Below are positions 1 to 8,652 of a stretch of DNA of 64,000 nt, in pieces. This stretch comes from Hominiventricola aquisgranensis. Lineage in GTDB: Bacteria; Bacillota; Clostridia; Lachnospirales; Lachnospiraceae. Numbering within the stretch: the stretch's first letter is position 1; each line of letters starts with the position of its first letter. A program made the translations under genes and the position numbers. Below the pieces are notes generated by a model. That model saw nothing but the letters and a program-made list of their open reading frames with translations. It ran no database searches and was not told where the DNA came from. The DNA lies in NCBI RefSeq assembly GCF_040096225.1, contig NZ_JBBMFC010000005.1, positions 1 to 64,000 of the forward strand, read 5' to 3'.

Positions 1-10
1 CATAAAAATA

Positions 11-52
11 ACCTCCAAACTGAGTAATTTTATCTTACATCAGTTTGGAGGT
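11..52 (-). terminator. hairpin, probable terminator of the Rpn remnant
   Basis: A 13-bp perfect inverted repeat (11-23 with 40-52) has a 16-nt loop. Read on the minus strand it is followed by a T-rich run, so it can terminate the broken nuclease gene that ends at 86. The bases just inside it (about 50-80) also resemble, from memory, termini of IS256-type elements, so it could instead be a leftover transposon end. Confidence 0.5.
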
Positions 53-85
53 TTACACAAACTTTGGGATACTCCCGTTTCTCTA

Positions 86-518
86 TTATATCTTCTCACC
101 AAATTCTTCTATCAATTTATTTCTAAAATCATCATCTCTCACCGCTCGTTCTAGGTCATTTCCACGCCCGGCATTTACAAGTTTCAAAGCCACATAAGCC
201 ATTGTCACTTCTCCTGTTTTTATGCCTTTTTCTTCAATCCGGTCTAATACATCACACATGGTTTTTAATCCTCCTTTATCATTTTTCAATTCTTCATTGT
301 AAATATCTTCAAATCTGTGATCATCCGTCATAACACTAAGTAACTGCAGAACTTCTTTCACGTGTTTTATCTGCTTTATATGCGGTCCTTGTTGTCTGGT
401 CTTCCAGATCATTTTCTAATATAACCTCTTTACCGCCAAACAACAATACATTTACAATATCCGAAAATACATCATTGTAAGACAGCAATACCTTTTCTGC
501 AATATCTTTTTCCCCCAT
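86..518 (-). pseudogene. broken Rpn/PDDEXK-family nuclease-transposase gene
   Basis: The N-terminal part (from ATG at 518, MGEKDIAEKVLLSYNDVFSD) and the C-terminal part (ending in KLIEEFGEKI at 86) are both recognisable pieces of the Rpn / PD-(D/E)XK nuclease family transposase common in Lachnospiraceae, where the full protein is about 300 residues. Here roughly the first 50 residues (through DLEDQTTRTAYKAD) run straight into the tail (KEVLQLLSVMTDDHRFEDIYN) but in another reading frame, with the junction near 365-370. The middle, which should hold the nuclease active site, is missing. I infer an internal deletion with frameshift and a non-functional product. The family is linked to RecA-independent DNA mobility; this copy is a fossil. 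Confidence 0.75.
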
Positions 519-677
519 TTGAATCCCATCCTTTGTATATTTTATAATATAAACAAACTGTTGTCACTACCATTTATTAGCAGGAATACAACTATTCGTT
601 TATTTTTTTCATTGGAATCTTTCTCTCGACTTGAGATAGATTATACGATCTCTTGATTATGATTAAATAATATCACG

Positions 678-706
678 TGTTGCTTGGAAATACAAGCAAC
701 ATTTTT
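678..706 (+). terminator. orphan terminator-like hairpin upstream of the MATE gene
   Basis: A perfect 9-bp stem (678-686 with 693-701), a 6-nt loop and a T5 run. No plus-strand gene precedes it, so it is either a relic of a lost gene or insulates the MATE promoter just downstream. Confidence 0.45.
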
Positions 707-719
707 ATAAGAAAACATC

Positions 720-748
720 TTGACAAACAAAATCCTCCCGATTACAAT
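720..748 (+). promoter_or_regulatory. sigma-A promoter of MATE gene with overlapping dyad
   Basis: TTGACA (720-725), 17-bp spacer, TACAAT (743-748). An interrupted palindrome (AATCCTCCC at 731-739 with GGGAGGATT at 775-783; TTACAA at 742-747 with TTGTAA at 767-772) spans from the spacer to the ribosome binding site, so a regulator dimer could sit over the -10 and start region. Confidence 0.7.
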
Positions 749-789
749 TTTTCAGCAACAATTATTTTGTAACAGGGAGGATTTCTTCT

Positions 790-2139
790 ATGCAGTTAAA
801 TATGACAAAAGGCAAGCCGCTGCCGGTCATTCTGATGTTCACTGTACCGCTGATCATCGGAAATGTCTTTCAGCAGCTATATAATATGGTAGATACGATC
901 ATCGTAGGCAGATATGTAGGTGCCGATGCACTGGCAGCTGTTGGCTCCACCGGAACCATCATGTTCCTGATCACCGGTTTTTCTCAGGGGATCACTGCCG
1001 GTTTTTCTGTGCGTGTTTCCCAGAAATACGGAGCGCGGGATCAAATTGCAGTAAAGCGAAATGTGGCAAATGGTATCTTACTGTCTATCATCTCTGCTGT
1101 GATCCTGACTGTATTCTCCGCATCTATTATGAAACCTTTGCTTCATATTATGAATACACCGGACAATATCTATGATATGGCATATTCCTATATTATCGTA
1201 ATCTGCATCGGAATTGCCGCAAATATTTTTTACAATTTGTTCTCCTCTTATCTAAGAGCAATTGGAAACAGCCAGATTCCTCTGTTTTTTCTGGTATTTT
1301 CTGCCTGTCTCAACGTTGTACTGGATCTTTTGTTTGTTGTAAAACTTCAGATGGGTGTTGCCGGAGCCGGATGGGCAACCAACCTGTCCCAAGCTATCTC
1401 TGCTGTTCTCTGTGCGCTTTACATCTGGTTTAAAACACCAGACTTAAAGCCTGAATCAGATCAGTGGAAATTGTCACCGCAGGACACAAAGCCCCAGCTG
1501 GCTGCCGGTATTCCCATGGCTCTTCAGTTTGCCATCACCGCATCCGGAACTATGATCATGCAGTCTGCAATCAACCTCTTTGGTTCCGAAGCGGTGGCTG
1601 CCTATACGGCTGCTGGAAAGCTCCAGAACATTCTCACCCAGGGAATGGTAGCCATGGGTCAGACCATGGCCACATATGGCGGACAGAATTACGGCTGTTG
1701 CAATCTGAAACGCATCCGCTTGGGTGTCCATGCAGCTCTGTTTGCTGAATTTATCTATTCCATGATTGCCAGTGCTACTATGATATTACTCCTGAAACCT
1801 TGTCTCCATCTGTTCTTCTCCGGAGATGTGGATATGAATGCCATGATACCATGGGCTACCACTTACAGTTACATGTGTGCCCTCTTCTTTCTTCCGCTCT
1901 GCACGATCTTTATCTTCCGAAATATCATGCAAGGTTGCGGATATGGCTTTCTCCCCATGATGGGAGGCGTTGCTGAACTGGTTGCCAGACTGGTCGTTTC
2001 TATGCTTTCCATGAAGCTTCTCAGTTATCGTCTGGCATGCTTTGCCGATCCTGCTGCCTGGATCGCTGCAGCTGTATTTACTGGTGTTTCCTATCTATAT
2101 GTCATGCGGCAGATTGAGAAAGAATTTCAGACAACTTAA
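790..2139 (+). CDS. MATE family efflux transporter
   Basis: A 449-residue integral membrane protein of the MATE (MatE/NorM/DinF) family, which exports drugs or metabolites in exchange for Na+ or H+ across the cytoplasmic membrane. The start of each MatE half is typical: VPLIIGNVFQQLYNMVDTII near residue 20, and a second MatE half after about residue 235 (AAGIPMALQFAITASGTMIM). Length fits the usual 440-460 residues with 12 transmembrane helices. The start at 790 has GGGAGG nine bases upstream. It stands alone, with its own promoter at 720-748 and a terminator at 2171-2221. Substrate cannot be read from sequence. It is related to, but well diverged from, the MATE gene at 3152-4486. Confidence 0.92.
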   Translation: MQLNMTKGKPLPVILMFTVPLIIGNVFQQLYNMVDTIIVGRYVGADALAAVGSTGTIMFLITGFSQGITAGFSVRVSQKYGARDQIAVKRNVANGILLSIISAVILTVFSASIMKPLLHIMNTPDNIYDMAYSYIIVICIGIAANIFYNLFSSYLRAIGNSQIPLFFLVFSACLNVVLDLLFVVKLQMGVAGAGWATNLSQAISAVLCALYIWFKTPDLKPESDQWKLSPQDTKPQLAAGIPMALQFAITASGTMIMQSAINLFGSEAVAAYTAAGKLQNILTQGMVAMGQTMATYGGQNYGCCNLKRIRLGVHAALFAEFIYSMIASATMILLLKPCLHLFFSGDVDMNAMIPWATTYSYMCALFFLPLCTIFIFRNIMQGCGYGFLPMMGGVAELVARLVVSMLSMKLLSYRLACFADPAAWIAAAVFTGVSYLYVMRQIEKEFQTT

Positions 2140-2170
2140 CACTTTGTTTATTAACACCTTTTACCATGAA

Positions 2171-2221
2171 AAAACTGCTGCTTCACAGATGATCTCTCAC
2201 CTATAAAGCAGCAGTTTTCTT
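2171..2221 (+). terminator. rho-independent terminator after MATE gene
   Basis: A 13-bp stem (AAAACTGCTGCTT at 2171-2183 with AAGCAGCAGTTTT at 2206-2218) runs into T-rich sequence. The A-rich left arm makes it usable on the minus strand too, for hicB. Confidence 0.85.
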
Positions 2222-2285
2222 ATTTCTCAGCAAGCTCTGCTAGGATAATCTCTATACACACTCTACGATTTGTTTATCTCATGTC

Positions 2286-2708
2286 CTAATACTTATTTAG
2301 CCCCAATTTACTTATCAATGCTTCCTGAAGTAGTTTGGAAACATTGATATGTGCCGCCTCGGCTTCACGATTCAACCAATTGGGAAGTGTCACATTTCTC
2401 CGGACAGCTTTGCTGTCCACGCGCCGTCGATATATCAAAAAATCAACATCTACAAGAGTAACATACCCTTTTCCATCTTCCGCAAACGTCCCCTTTTCCG
2501 GATTTATAACAGAAATATCCGATGCATCAGGAATTGTTTTTCCTGCATCTTCAAGTGTTATTCCTTTTAATCCAATTGCATCTCTTGCCATTTCAATTGC
2601 ATCCTGATAGTCTTTTCCCTCCGTCAGGATCTCCATATCCGGAACCTCAACTAAAATAATATTATCTGCAGGTGTGAGAATGACTGGATATACGCGCTTA
2701 TTCTTCAT
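2286..2708 (-). CDS. hicB: HicB-like antitoxin with ribbon-helix-helix domain
   Basis: A 140-residue protein. Residues about 5-70 form the degenerate RNase-H-like HicB fold (YPVILTPADNIILVEVPDME), which binds and blocks HicA. Residues about 108-140 (NVTLPNWLNREAEAAHINVS) are a ribbon-helix-helix DNA-binding segment, so it probably also represses its own operon. ATG at 2708 has AGGAGG eight bases upstream. It follows hicA by 25 bases and shares its promoter at 2924-2952, where a direct repeat makes a likely operator. Type II toxin-antitoxin assignment is by family and gene pairing. Confidence 0.88.
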   Translation of the reverse strand: MKNKRVYPVILTPADNIILVEVPDMEILTEGKDYQDAIEMARDAIGLKGITLEDAGKTIPDASDISVINPEKGTFAEDGKGYVTLVDVDFLIYRRRVDSKAVRRNVTLPNWLNREAEAAHINVSKLLQEALISKLGLNKY

Positions 2709-2733
2709 ACAAATGTCCTCCTGTCATAATGAA

Positions 2734-2904
2734 TTATAATCCCCATTTTTTCAAAATTGCTCTTGCCAGACGTTCATTAATCTCCTTATGTCGCGGTATT
2801 TCCTCACGATTTTCTCCGCAAACATAAATATCATGATTTCCTCCATGACGCTCAAATCTAAAACCAACACTTTCAAGTTTTTTTATTAAATTTTTTCTCT
2901 TCAA
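2734..2904 (-). CDS. hicA: HicA mRNA interferase toxin
   Basis: A 56-residue toxin with the dsRBD-like HicA fold, predicted to cleave mRNA on ribosomes and arrest growth until neutralised by HicB. The motif RHGGNHDIY carries the catalytic histidine (H24), followed by the family's IPRHKEIN segment. I chose TTG at 2904-2902 as start because AAGGAG lies eight bases upstream and the first residues (KRKNLIKKLESVGF) match other HicA proteins. The longer reading frame to 2952 would begin inside the -35 box. The toxin precedes the antitoxin, as is usual for hicAB. Confidence 0.87.
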   Translation of the reverse strand: MKRKNLIKKLESVGFRFERHGGNHDIYVCGENREEIPRHKEINERLARAILKKWGL

Positions 2905-2923
2905 GGATATCTCCTTTATATAT

Positions 2924-2952
2924 ACAATACACACTAAATACACACTTGTCAA
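2924..2952 (-). promoter_or_regulatory. hicAB promoter with direct-repeat operator
   Basis: TTGACA (2952-2947), 17-bp spacer, TATTGT (2929-2924). A perfect 10-bp direct repeat AGTGTGTATT (2946-2937 and 2935-2926, period 11) covers the spacer and -10, well placed for autorepression by the ribbon-helix-helix part of HicB. Confidence 0.78.
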
Positions 2953-3094
2953 TGTGCCAAAATGTATTTATATATTTACAATATAACTTGGAACTTGCAT
3001 AGAACCATGCAAAGATATATAGAAATATAAGTTAATAGTTATATTTAGACGGCTGGATATGAATTTATGGTAACATAATATTACCTTTTCCGCA

Positions 3095-3137
3095 AGAAAA
3101 AAGCCGGTGTTCCTCAATGCTAAGGTACACCGACTTA
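3095..3137 (-). terminator. terminator of second MATE gene
   Basis: On the minus strand AAGTCGGTGTACC pairs with a near-complementary arm ending in CACCGGCTT, followed by a T run. Confidence 0.85.
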
Positions 3138-3151
3138 TCAACTTATTTACC

Positions 3152-4486
3152 CTATCCTTGCTTCGCCACCTTTTCCCTGCACCAGAAAAATGCCGGGATC
3201 AAGAACACATCTGCAAACAGCCATGCCATGGGATGGGCCAGACAGGTTCCTGCAAATCCTATCATCTGCACGACCACTGTTGCCGCCAGGATCCGGGCGA
3301 TCATTTCCATGATTCCCGATAAAATGGCAAATACAGAAAAGCCCATGCCCTGAATGGTAAATCTGACAGTATTTACCAGAGTCAGCAGGCAATATCCTCC
3401 AGTACAATACAGAAGAAACTGATAGGAATACGATATGATCGTTGTCTCTGATGCGTCTACAAACAACATGGTCAGCTGTTTTCCAAAGAAGATCGCCAGA
3501 ACAAAGCAAAGAACGGATACCGCAAAGCCCATGCCTACCGCACTCTTAAGTCCTTTTCCGATCCGGTCATATTTCTCCGCTCCCATATTCTGACCTGCAT
3601 AGGGTGCCATGGTCTGTCCCAATGCTTCCAGCGGACACTGAATAAATGCATTGATCTTCTGGCCTGCCGTCACGCCTGCCACCACGGCTGCTCCCAGTCC
3701 GTTCACAGCCGCCTGCAGCACCAGTGTTCCGATGGCTGTAACTGAATACTGTAATCCCATGGGGATTCCGATATAACAGAGCTTTCCCATATAAGAAAAC
3801 TCCGGTCTCCATTCTTCCCGGCTGGCATGAAGCACCGGAAACTTTCGATACATATACCACAAGCAGATGATTCCTGAGATACCCTGCGCCAGAACAGTAG
3901 CGATGGCCGGACCTTCCACACCCATATCAAAGACCAGCACAAACACCAGATCCAGTACAATATTGATGCCTGATGAAATCGCCAGAAAGATCACAGGTGT
4001 CTTACTGTCTCCCAGAGACCTTATAATAGCTGCCAGAATATTGTAGAGGAACGTACAGGGAATTCCCCAGAATACGATCACAATGTACACATAAGCATAT
4101 TCAAATATTTCTTCTGGTGTCTGCATTAATACAAGAATCGGCCGGCAGACTGCAACGACCACCAGTGTCATCACTATTGAAAATATGATGCAGAGCCATG
4201 CGCCATTCGTCACATACCGTCGAAGTCTGTGTTCTTCTTTTGCTCCGAACATCTGAGCCACGGGAATTGCAAACCCATTGCAGACACCCATACAGAATCC
4301 CAGCACCATAAAGTTCAAAGAAGTCGTAGAGCCTACTCCCGCCAGCGGGTTGACTCCTAAAAATTTTCCTACGATCAACGTATCCACCATGCTGTAAAAC
4401 TGCTGAAACAGCAGTCCCAGAAACATAGGGATCGCAAATCCGAAGATCAGCTTTGCGGGTGAACCGCTTGTCATATCCTTTGTCAT
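3152..4486 (-). CDS. MATE family efflux transporter
   Basis: A 444-residue polytopic membrane protein of the MATE family, predicted to couple Na+ or H+ entry to export of cationic drugs or metabolites. The N-half begins FGFAIPMFLGLLFQQFYSMV near residue 15, with the following VGKFLGVNPLAGVGS segment typical of the DinF/MepA branch. The second half starts around residue 230 (LCYIGIPMGLQYSVTAIGTL). Full length, with no break seen. It is a monocistron with terminator at 3095-3137 and converges on the first MATE gene with hicAB between them. The two MATE proteins share family motifs but are not a recent duplication. Substrate is unknown. Confidence 0.92.
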   Translation of the reverse strand: MTKDMTSGSPAKLIFGFAIPMFLGLLFQQFYSMVDTLIVGKFLGVNPLAGVGSTTSLNFMVLGFCMGVCNGFAIPVAQMFGAKEEHRLRRYVTNGAWLCIIFSIVMTLVVVAVCRPILVLMQTPEEIFEYAYVYIVIVFWGIPCTFLYNILAAIIRSLGDSKTPVIFLAISSGINIVLDLVFVLVFDMGVEGPAIATVLAQGISGIICLWYMYRKFPVLHASREEWRPEFSYMGKLCYIGIPMGLQYSVTAIGTLVLQAAVNGLGAAVVAGVTAGQKINAFIQCPLEALGQTMAPYAGQNMGAEKYDRIGKGLKSAVGMGFAVSVLCFVLAIFFGKQLTMLFVDASETTIISYSYQFLLYCTGGYCLLTLVNTVRFTIQGMGFSVFAILSGIMEMIARILAATVVVQMIGFAGTCLAHPMAWLFADVFLIPAFFWCREKVAKQG

Positions 4487-4532
4487 AATCCTATCCCTCT
4501 ACCCTCACCAGACCATTTCATATTCTTGGATT

Positions 4533-6326
4533 CTATATCTGTCTCGTTGCCTCTCTAAGCCAGATTCGCTCTTTTTCCGGCAGACTTTCTGCTACGGTCT
4601 CATATACCTTCTGATGATACTCATTGAGCCATTGCCTTTCTTCTTCACTCATCTCTTCCGGAAGAACTGCATCCAGATCAAAGGGGATCATTGTCAGAAT
4701 TTCAAAGCCTAAAAATGTACCATACTCATTATCTGTAAGTTTCTTACACACCAGCTCATTTTCCAGACGGATTCCAAACTTGCCGGTCAGATAAAGCCCC
4801 GGCTCATCCGTGGTCACCATGCCAGGCTCCAGCACCGCATTGGACAGGGAAGGACTCTGCTTCCAGCGAAATGCATTGGGTCCTTCATGAACGTTCAGAA
4901 TATATCCAACTCCGTGACCGGTTCCATGCTTAAAATCCAGTCCAAGCTTCCACATAGGCTCCCGGCACAGAATATCAAGATTCAGTCCCGTACATCCATG
5001 GAGAAACCGGGCATGAGCCAGATGAAGATTTCCCCGGCACACGGCTGTATAGAGATGCTTTTCCTCATAAGTCAGTTCACCCATGGCAAAGGTACGGGTG
5101 GTATCGGTAGTTCCTTCCAGATAATGTCCACCAGCATCCACCAGAAGAAAGCTCTTCGGCTCAACAGATACATTGCTCTCCTCGGTAGCAGAATAGTGGA
5201 CAATGGCTCCATGACTTCCATAAGCACAGATAGGCGCAAAGCTCTGCTCCACATAGTGTTCCTGCTCTGCCCGTCTTGCCTCCAGATAATCTGCCACTGA
5301 CAGCTCTGTCATATTCTCCTTACCCACAGCTGTCTTCAGCCAGTACATGAACCGGGTAAATGCCACGCTCTCTTTCCGATGGGCTTCCTTAAGATTTTTA
5401 ATCTGCGTCTCATTTTTGACAGCCTTCAGGAGTTCTGACGGATTCGTCTCGTCCAGAATCTCCACATCTGTCGGAATGCTGGTCAACAGCGCACAGTTTA
5501 CATTCTTTTTATCCAGCAGCACCCGCGCTCCAGCCGGAAGTGCAGACAGATCTTCATAGATTGATTCATAAGGACGGATCTCCACCTGGCACTCTGCCAG
5601 ATAGCTCCGAACCTCCTTTGTCACCACGGAAGGACGTACATACCAGATACAGTTCTTATCCGTCATCCGAAGAAATGACAAGGTCACCGGTACGCAGGGG
5701 ATATCATCACCACGTAAATTCAGCAGCCACATAATATCACAGAGGGAGGCGATCACATGCTGGGTGGCTCCCGCCCTTTTCATAACTTCCCGCACTTTGG
5801 TAATCTTACTTTCTGAACTTTCACCACTCCAGCACTTCTCCAGAATCCATACCTTTTCATCGGGAATCTGTGGTCGATCCGGCCAGATCTCTCCCACCAG
5901 ATCCTTTTCTGTATAGATGGATCCACCTTTTTCCATGGCGCTCTCCCGGAACTTATCCGCACTTACTGCGCCCATGGTCTTTCCATCAAAACCTACACAG
6001 CCACCAGCACAAAGCTCCGTTTTTACATATTCTTCCACAGTCGGCACCCCCGGTTCCCCCATACGGAACAGATGGATACCGGTTCCTCTTAACTGATCCT
6101 CCGCCTGCAGAAAATATCTGCCATCGGTCCACAGTCCTGCCTTGTCCATAGTGATCACGGCTGTTCCCGCCGATCCGGTAAATCCGGTCATATAAGCTCT
6201 TGCCCGATAATGAGGACACACATATTCAGATTCATGACAGTCAGTGGACGGGACCACATAGACCGTGATCCCGTTCTCCTTCATCTTCTCTCTTAATGCA
6301 GTTATCCGCTCGCAAACTGTTGCCAT
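4533..6326 (-). CDS. Xaa-Pro aminopeptidase (M24 family)
   Basis: A 597-residue cytosolic metallopeptidase that removes an N-terminal residue preceding proline. It has the three-domain long form: a creatinase N-domain (from about residue 8, ITALREKMKENGITVYVVP), a second N-like domain (about 165-295), and the pita-bread M24 domain (about 310-530). The five metal ligands can be followed in order: VDAGG, TTDTTRT, GTGHGVG, TDEPGL and RLENE. The start ATG at 6326 overlaps the stop of the upstream M18 peptidase gene as TAATG, with GGAG ten bases upstream; a GTG three codons earlier is less likely. Translational coupling of two aminopeptidases suggests joint use in peptide breakdown. Confidence 0.93.
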   Translation of the reverse strand: MATVCERITALREKMKENGITVYVVPSTDCHESEYVCPHYRARAYMTGFTGSAGTAVITMDKAGLWTDGRYFLQAEDQLRGTGIHLFRMGEPGVPTVEEYVKTELCAGGCVGFDGKTMGAVSADKFRESAMEKGGSIYTEKDLVGEIWPDRPQIPDEKVWILEKCWSGESSESKITKVREVMKRAGATQHVIASLCDIMWLLNLRGDDIPCVPVTLSFLRMTDKNCIWYVRPSVVTKEVRSYLAECQVEIRPYESIYEDLSALPAGARVLLDKKNVNCALLTSIPTDVEILDETNPSELLKAVKNETQIKNLKEAHRKESVAFTRFMYWLKTAVGKENMTELSVADYLEARRAEQEHYVEQSFAPICAYGSHGAIVHYSATEESNVSVEPKSFLLVDAGGHYLEGTTDTTRTFAMGELTYEEKHLYTAVCRGNLHLAHARFLHGCTGLNLDILCREPMWKLGLDFKHGTGHGVGYILNVHEGPNAFRWKQSPSLSNAVLEPGMVTTDEPGLYLTGKFGIRLENELVCKKLTDNEYGTFLGFEILTMIPFDLDAVLPEEMSEEERQWLNEYHQKVYETVAESLPEKERIWLREATRQI

Positions 6327-7732
6327 TAGTTCCACTCCGCTTTCTGAAAGGCTTTGTAACCTCTGTATGCTTCATAAATATCTGCCTTGCTGGACACTTC
6401 CCAGGGACTGTGCATGTTAAGAAGTGCCACACCGCTGTCAATCACATCCATACCATAATTGGCAGTGATGTAAGCGATAGTTCCACCGCCTCCCTGATCT
6501 ACTTTCCCAAGCTCTGCAGTCTGCCAGTTCACGGACGCATCATCCATAACTTTTCGAAGTGCTCCGATATACTCAGCGCATGCATCGTTGGAACCAGATT
6601 TTCCTCTGGAACCAGTATATTTGTTGAATACCATGCCATGTCCCAGGTAAGCGATATTTTTCTTTTCAAATGCGCTTGCATAGTTCGGATCAAATGCCGC
6701 ACTTACATCGGAGGACAGCATATGCGAATTCTGCAGACATCTGCGCAGTGCCAGCTCAGAATACTGTCCGGTCAGGTTCATCACCTCTGCCACCACATTT
6801 TCAAAATAGCGGGACTGCATACCTGTAGCACCCATGCTTCCAATCTCTTCCTTGTCAGTCAGCAGGCACACAGCCGTATATTTCGGGTTCTCTGCCTGCA
6901 GCTGGGCGGTCAGAGAAGTAAATGCGCAGATTCTGTCGTCCTGTCCATAACCCATGATCATGCTTCGGTCGATACCAAAGTCTCTTGCCGGACCTGCAGG
7001 TACTGCTTCCAGCTCCGCAGACAGAAAATCTTCCTCTTCTATCTCATATTTCTCTTTTAAAATTTCGAGCAGTGCTTTTAGGATCAGCTCTTTTTTCTCT
7101 TTTTTCTCTTTGTCCTTCTTGCTCTTCAGTGGTTTGCTTCCAACAATAATATTCAGGTTCTCGCCTTCCACTACAACCGCTGCTTTTTTCTGAAGCTGTT
7201 CGCCGGACAGATGGATCAGAAGATCAGAGATACCAAGTACCGGATCTGATGGATCCTCACCGATGGCAAGTTCCACCACCGTTCCATCCTTTCTGGCAAC
7301 GACTCCGTGCAACGCCAGCGGAATTGCTGCCCACTGATATTTCTTGATACCGCCATAATAATGGGTATCCAGAAGTGCCATCTCTCCATCCTCATATAAT
7401 GGATTCTGTTTCAGATCCAGACGTGGGGAATCAATATGCGCACCAAGTATATTCATGCCTTTCTCCAGCGGTTCTGTACCGATCTGGAATAATACCGCCA
7501 GCTTCTTTTTATGAATAGCATAGACTTTGTCTCCTGGCTTCAGGGTATCCCCGGAGGTCAGTGCTTCCTCCAGAGAAATATAGCCAGCTTCTCTTGCCAT
7601 TTTCTCAGTCAGTCTGACACACTCCCGCTCCGTCTTTCCTGTAGAAATAAACTGGCGATACTGCTCTGCCAGCTTCATGACTTTCTTTTCCTGAGATTTG
7701 TCATAGGTTTCCCATGCATTTTTCCGTTCCAT
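6326..7732 (-). CDS. M18 family aminopeptidase
   Basis: A 468-residue cytosolic zinc aminopeptidase of the M18 (aspartyl aminopeptidase / aminopeptidase I) family. Visible ligand and catalytic segments: GAHIDSPRLDL, GYGQDDRICAF, DKEEIGSMG, SSDVSAAFDP and YLGHGMVF. A lysine-rich stretch (SKKDKEKKEKKE, about residues 200-215) is an insertion typical of this clostridial subgroup. The reading frame extends upstream to 7816, but GGAG eight bases before ATG at 7732 and the conserved first residues favour that start. It lies directly upstream of, and is coupled to, the M24 peptidase. Confidence 0.92.
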   Translation of the reverse strand: MERKNAWETYDKSQEKKVMKLAEQYRQFISTGKTERECVRLTEKMAREAGYISLEEALTSGDTLKPGDKVYAIHKKKLAVLFQIGTEPLEKGMNILGAHIDSPRLDLKQNPLYEDGEMALLDTHYYGGIKKYQWAAIPLALHGVVARKDGTVVELAIGEDPSDPVLGISDLLIHLSGEQLQKKAAVVVEGENLNIIVGSKPLKSKKDKEKKEKKELILKALLEILKEKYEIEEEDFLSAELEAVPAGPARDFGIDRSMIMGYGQDDRICAFTSLTAQLQAENPKYTAVCLLTDKEEIGSMGATGMQSRYFENVVAEVMNLTGQYSELALRRCLQNSHMLSSDVSAAFDPNYASAFEKKNIAYLGHGMVFNKYTGSRGKSGSNDACAEYIGALRKVMDDASVNWQTAELGKVDQGGGGTIAYITANYGMDVIDSGVALLNMHSPWEVSSKADIYEAYRGYKAFQKAEWN

Positions 7733-7814
7733 ATCTGTCACTCCTTCTATCTGTTTTCTATTCTTTTCTCCACACTGGATTTCATTCCTTATGTAGCAGA
7801 TTTTAGCACAATTC

Positions 7815-7848
7815 AAAACGGTCTGTCCACATTTCTGCGAACAGACCG
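7815..7848 (-). terminator. terminator of the TrpXYZ-like ABC operon
   Basis: An 8-bp stem CGGTCTGT/ACAGACCG (7819-7826 with 7841-7848) is followed on the minus strand by TTTT. Confidence 0.75.
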
Positions 7849-7857
7849 CCAGTCTTT

Positions 7858-8652
7858 TTAACCAAGAATCGCTTTGTCGTTAGTGAACTCCTCGCCGCTG
7901 ACCTCTTCAAACTTATGAAGCAGATCTTCCACGGTAAGATGTTTCTTCTCCTCGCCACGAATATCCAGAATAATATTTCCATCCATCATCATGATCAGAC
8001 GGTTACCATGGACAATGGCATCCTTCATATTATGGGTAATCATCAAGGTCGTAAGCTTGTCACGGTTGACGATCATCTCTGTGGTCTCCAGAACTTTTGC
8101 TGCAGTCTTCGGATCAAGTGCAGCAGTATGCTCATCCAGAAGCAACAGCTTTGGCTTCTTCAACGTTGCCATCAGAAGAGTCAGCGCCTGTCTTTGTCCA
8201 CCAGAGAGCAGACCTACTTTGGAAGTCAGTCTGTCTTCCAGTCCAAGACCAAGAGTTGCCAGCAGCCTCTTGTATACTTCCCGCTCGCTTCCTTTGATAC
8301 CGGCGCGAAGCGTTCTTGTCTGACCACGTCTCAGTGCCAGTGCCAGGTTTTCTTCAATTCCCATAGTCGCTGCAGTTCCGTTCATAGGATCCTGGAACAC
8401 ACGGCCAAGATAAGCAGCACGCTTGTGCTCAGGAAGTTTGGTTACATTTTTTCCATCAATGATGATCTCTCCCTCATCCACCGGCCATACACCTGCAATA
8501 GCATTCAGAAGAGTTGATTTTCCAGCACCGTTTCCACCGATAACTGTGACAAAATCTCCATCCTCCAGGGTCAGATTCACGCCTTTGAGCGCACGTTTTT
8601 CATTGACAGTTCCTGCATTAAATGTTTTATAAATATTCTTGATCTCCAGCAT
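7858..8652 (-). CDS. ABC transporter ATP-binding protein (TrpZ-like)
   Basis: A 264-residue ATPase subunit. Walker A is GGNGAGKST (about residue 40), the signature LLSGGQRQAL, Walker B LLLLDEHTAALD and the H-loop ITHNMKDA. It powers the importer formed with the permease at 8652-9572 and the lipoprotein at 9745-10785. The gene starts at the permease stop in a TAATG overlap, so the two are coupled. The set resembles the TrpXYZ-type importers that use an ABC_sub_bind (PF04392) binding protein; tryptophan or another aromatic amino acid is possible but not shown here. Confidence 0.9.
   Translation of the reverse strand: MLEIKNIYKTFNAGTVNEKRALKGVNLTLEDGDFVTVIGGNGAGKSTLLNAIAGVWPVDEGEIIIDGKNVTKLPEHKRAAYLGRVFQDPMNGTAATMGIEENLALALRRGQTRTLRAGIKGSEREVYKRLLATLGLGLEDRLTSKVGLLSGGQRQALTLLMATLKKPKLLLLDEHTAALDPKTAAKVLETTEMIVNRDKLTTLMITHNMKDAIVHGNRLIMMMDGNIILDIRGEEKKHLTVEDLLHKFEEVSGEEFTNDKAILG

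Noticed and set aside
1..85. Intact IS256-type insertion sequence end
   Set aside because: Some terminal-like bases are present, but no transposase or second end is visible in the window, so only a hairpin is reported.
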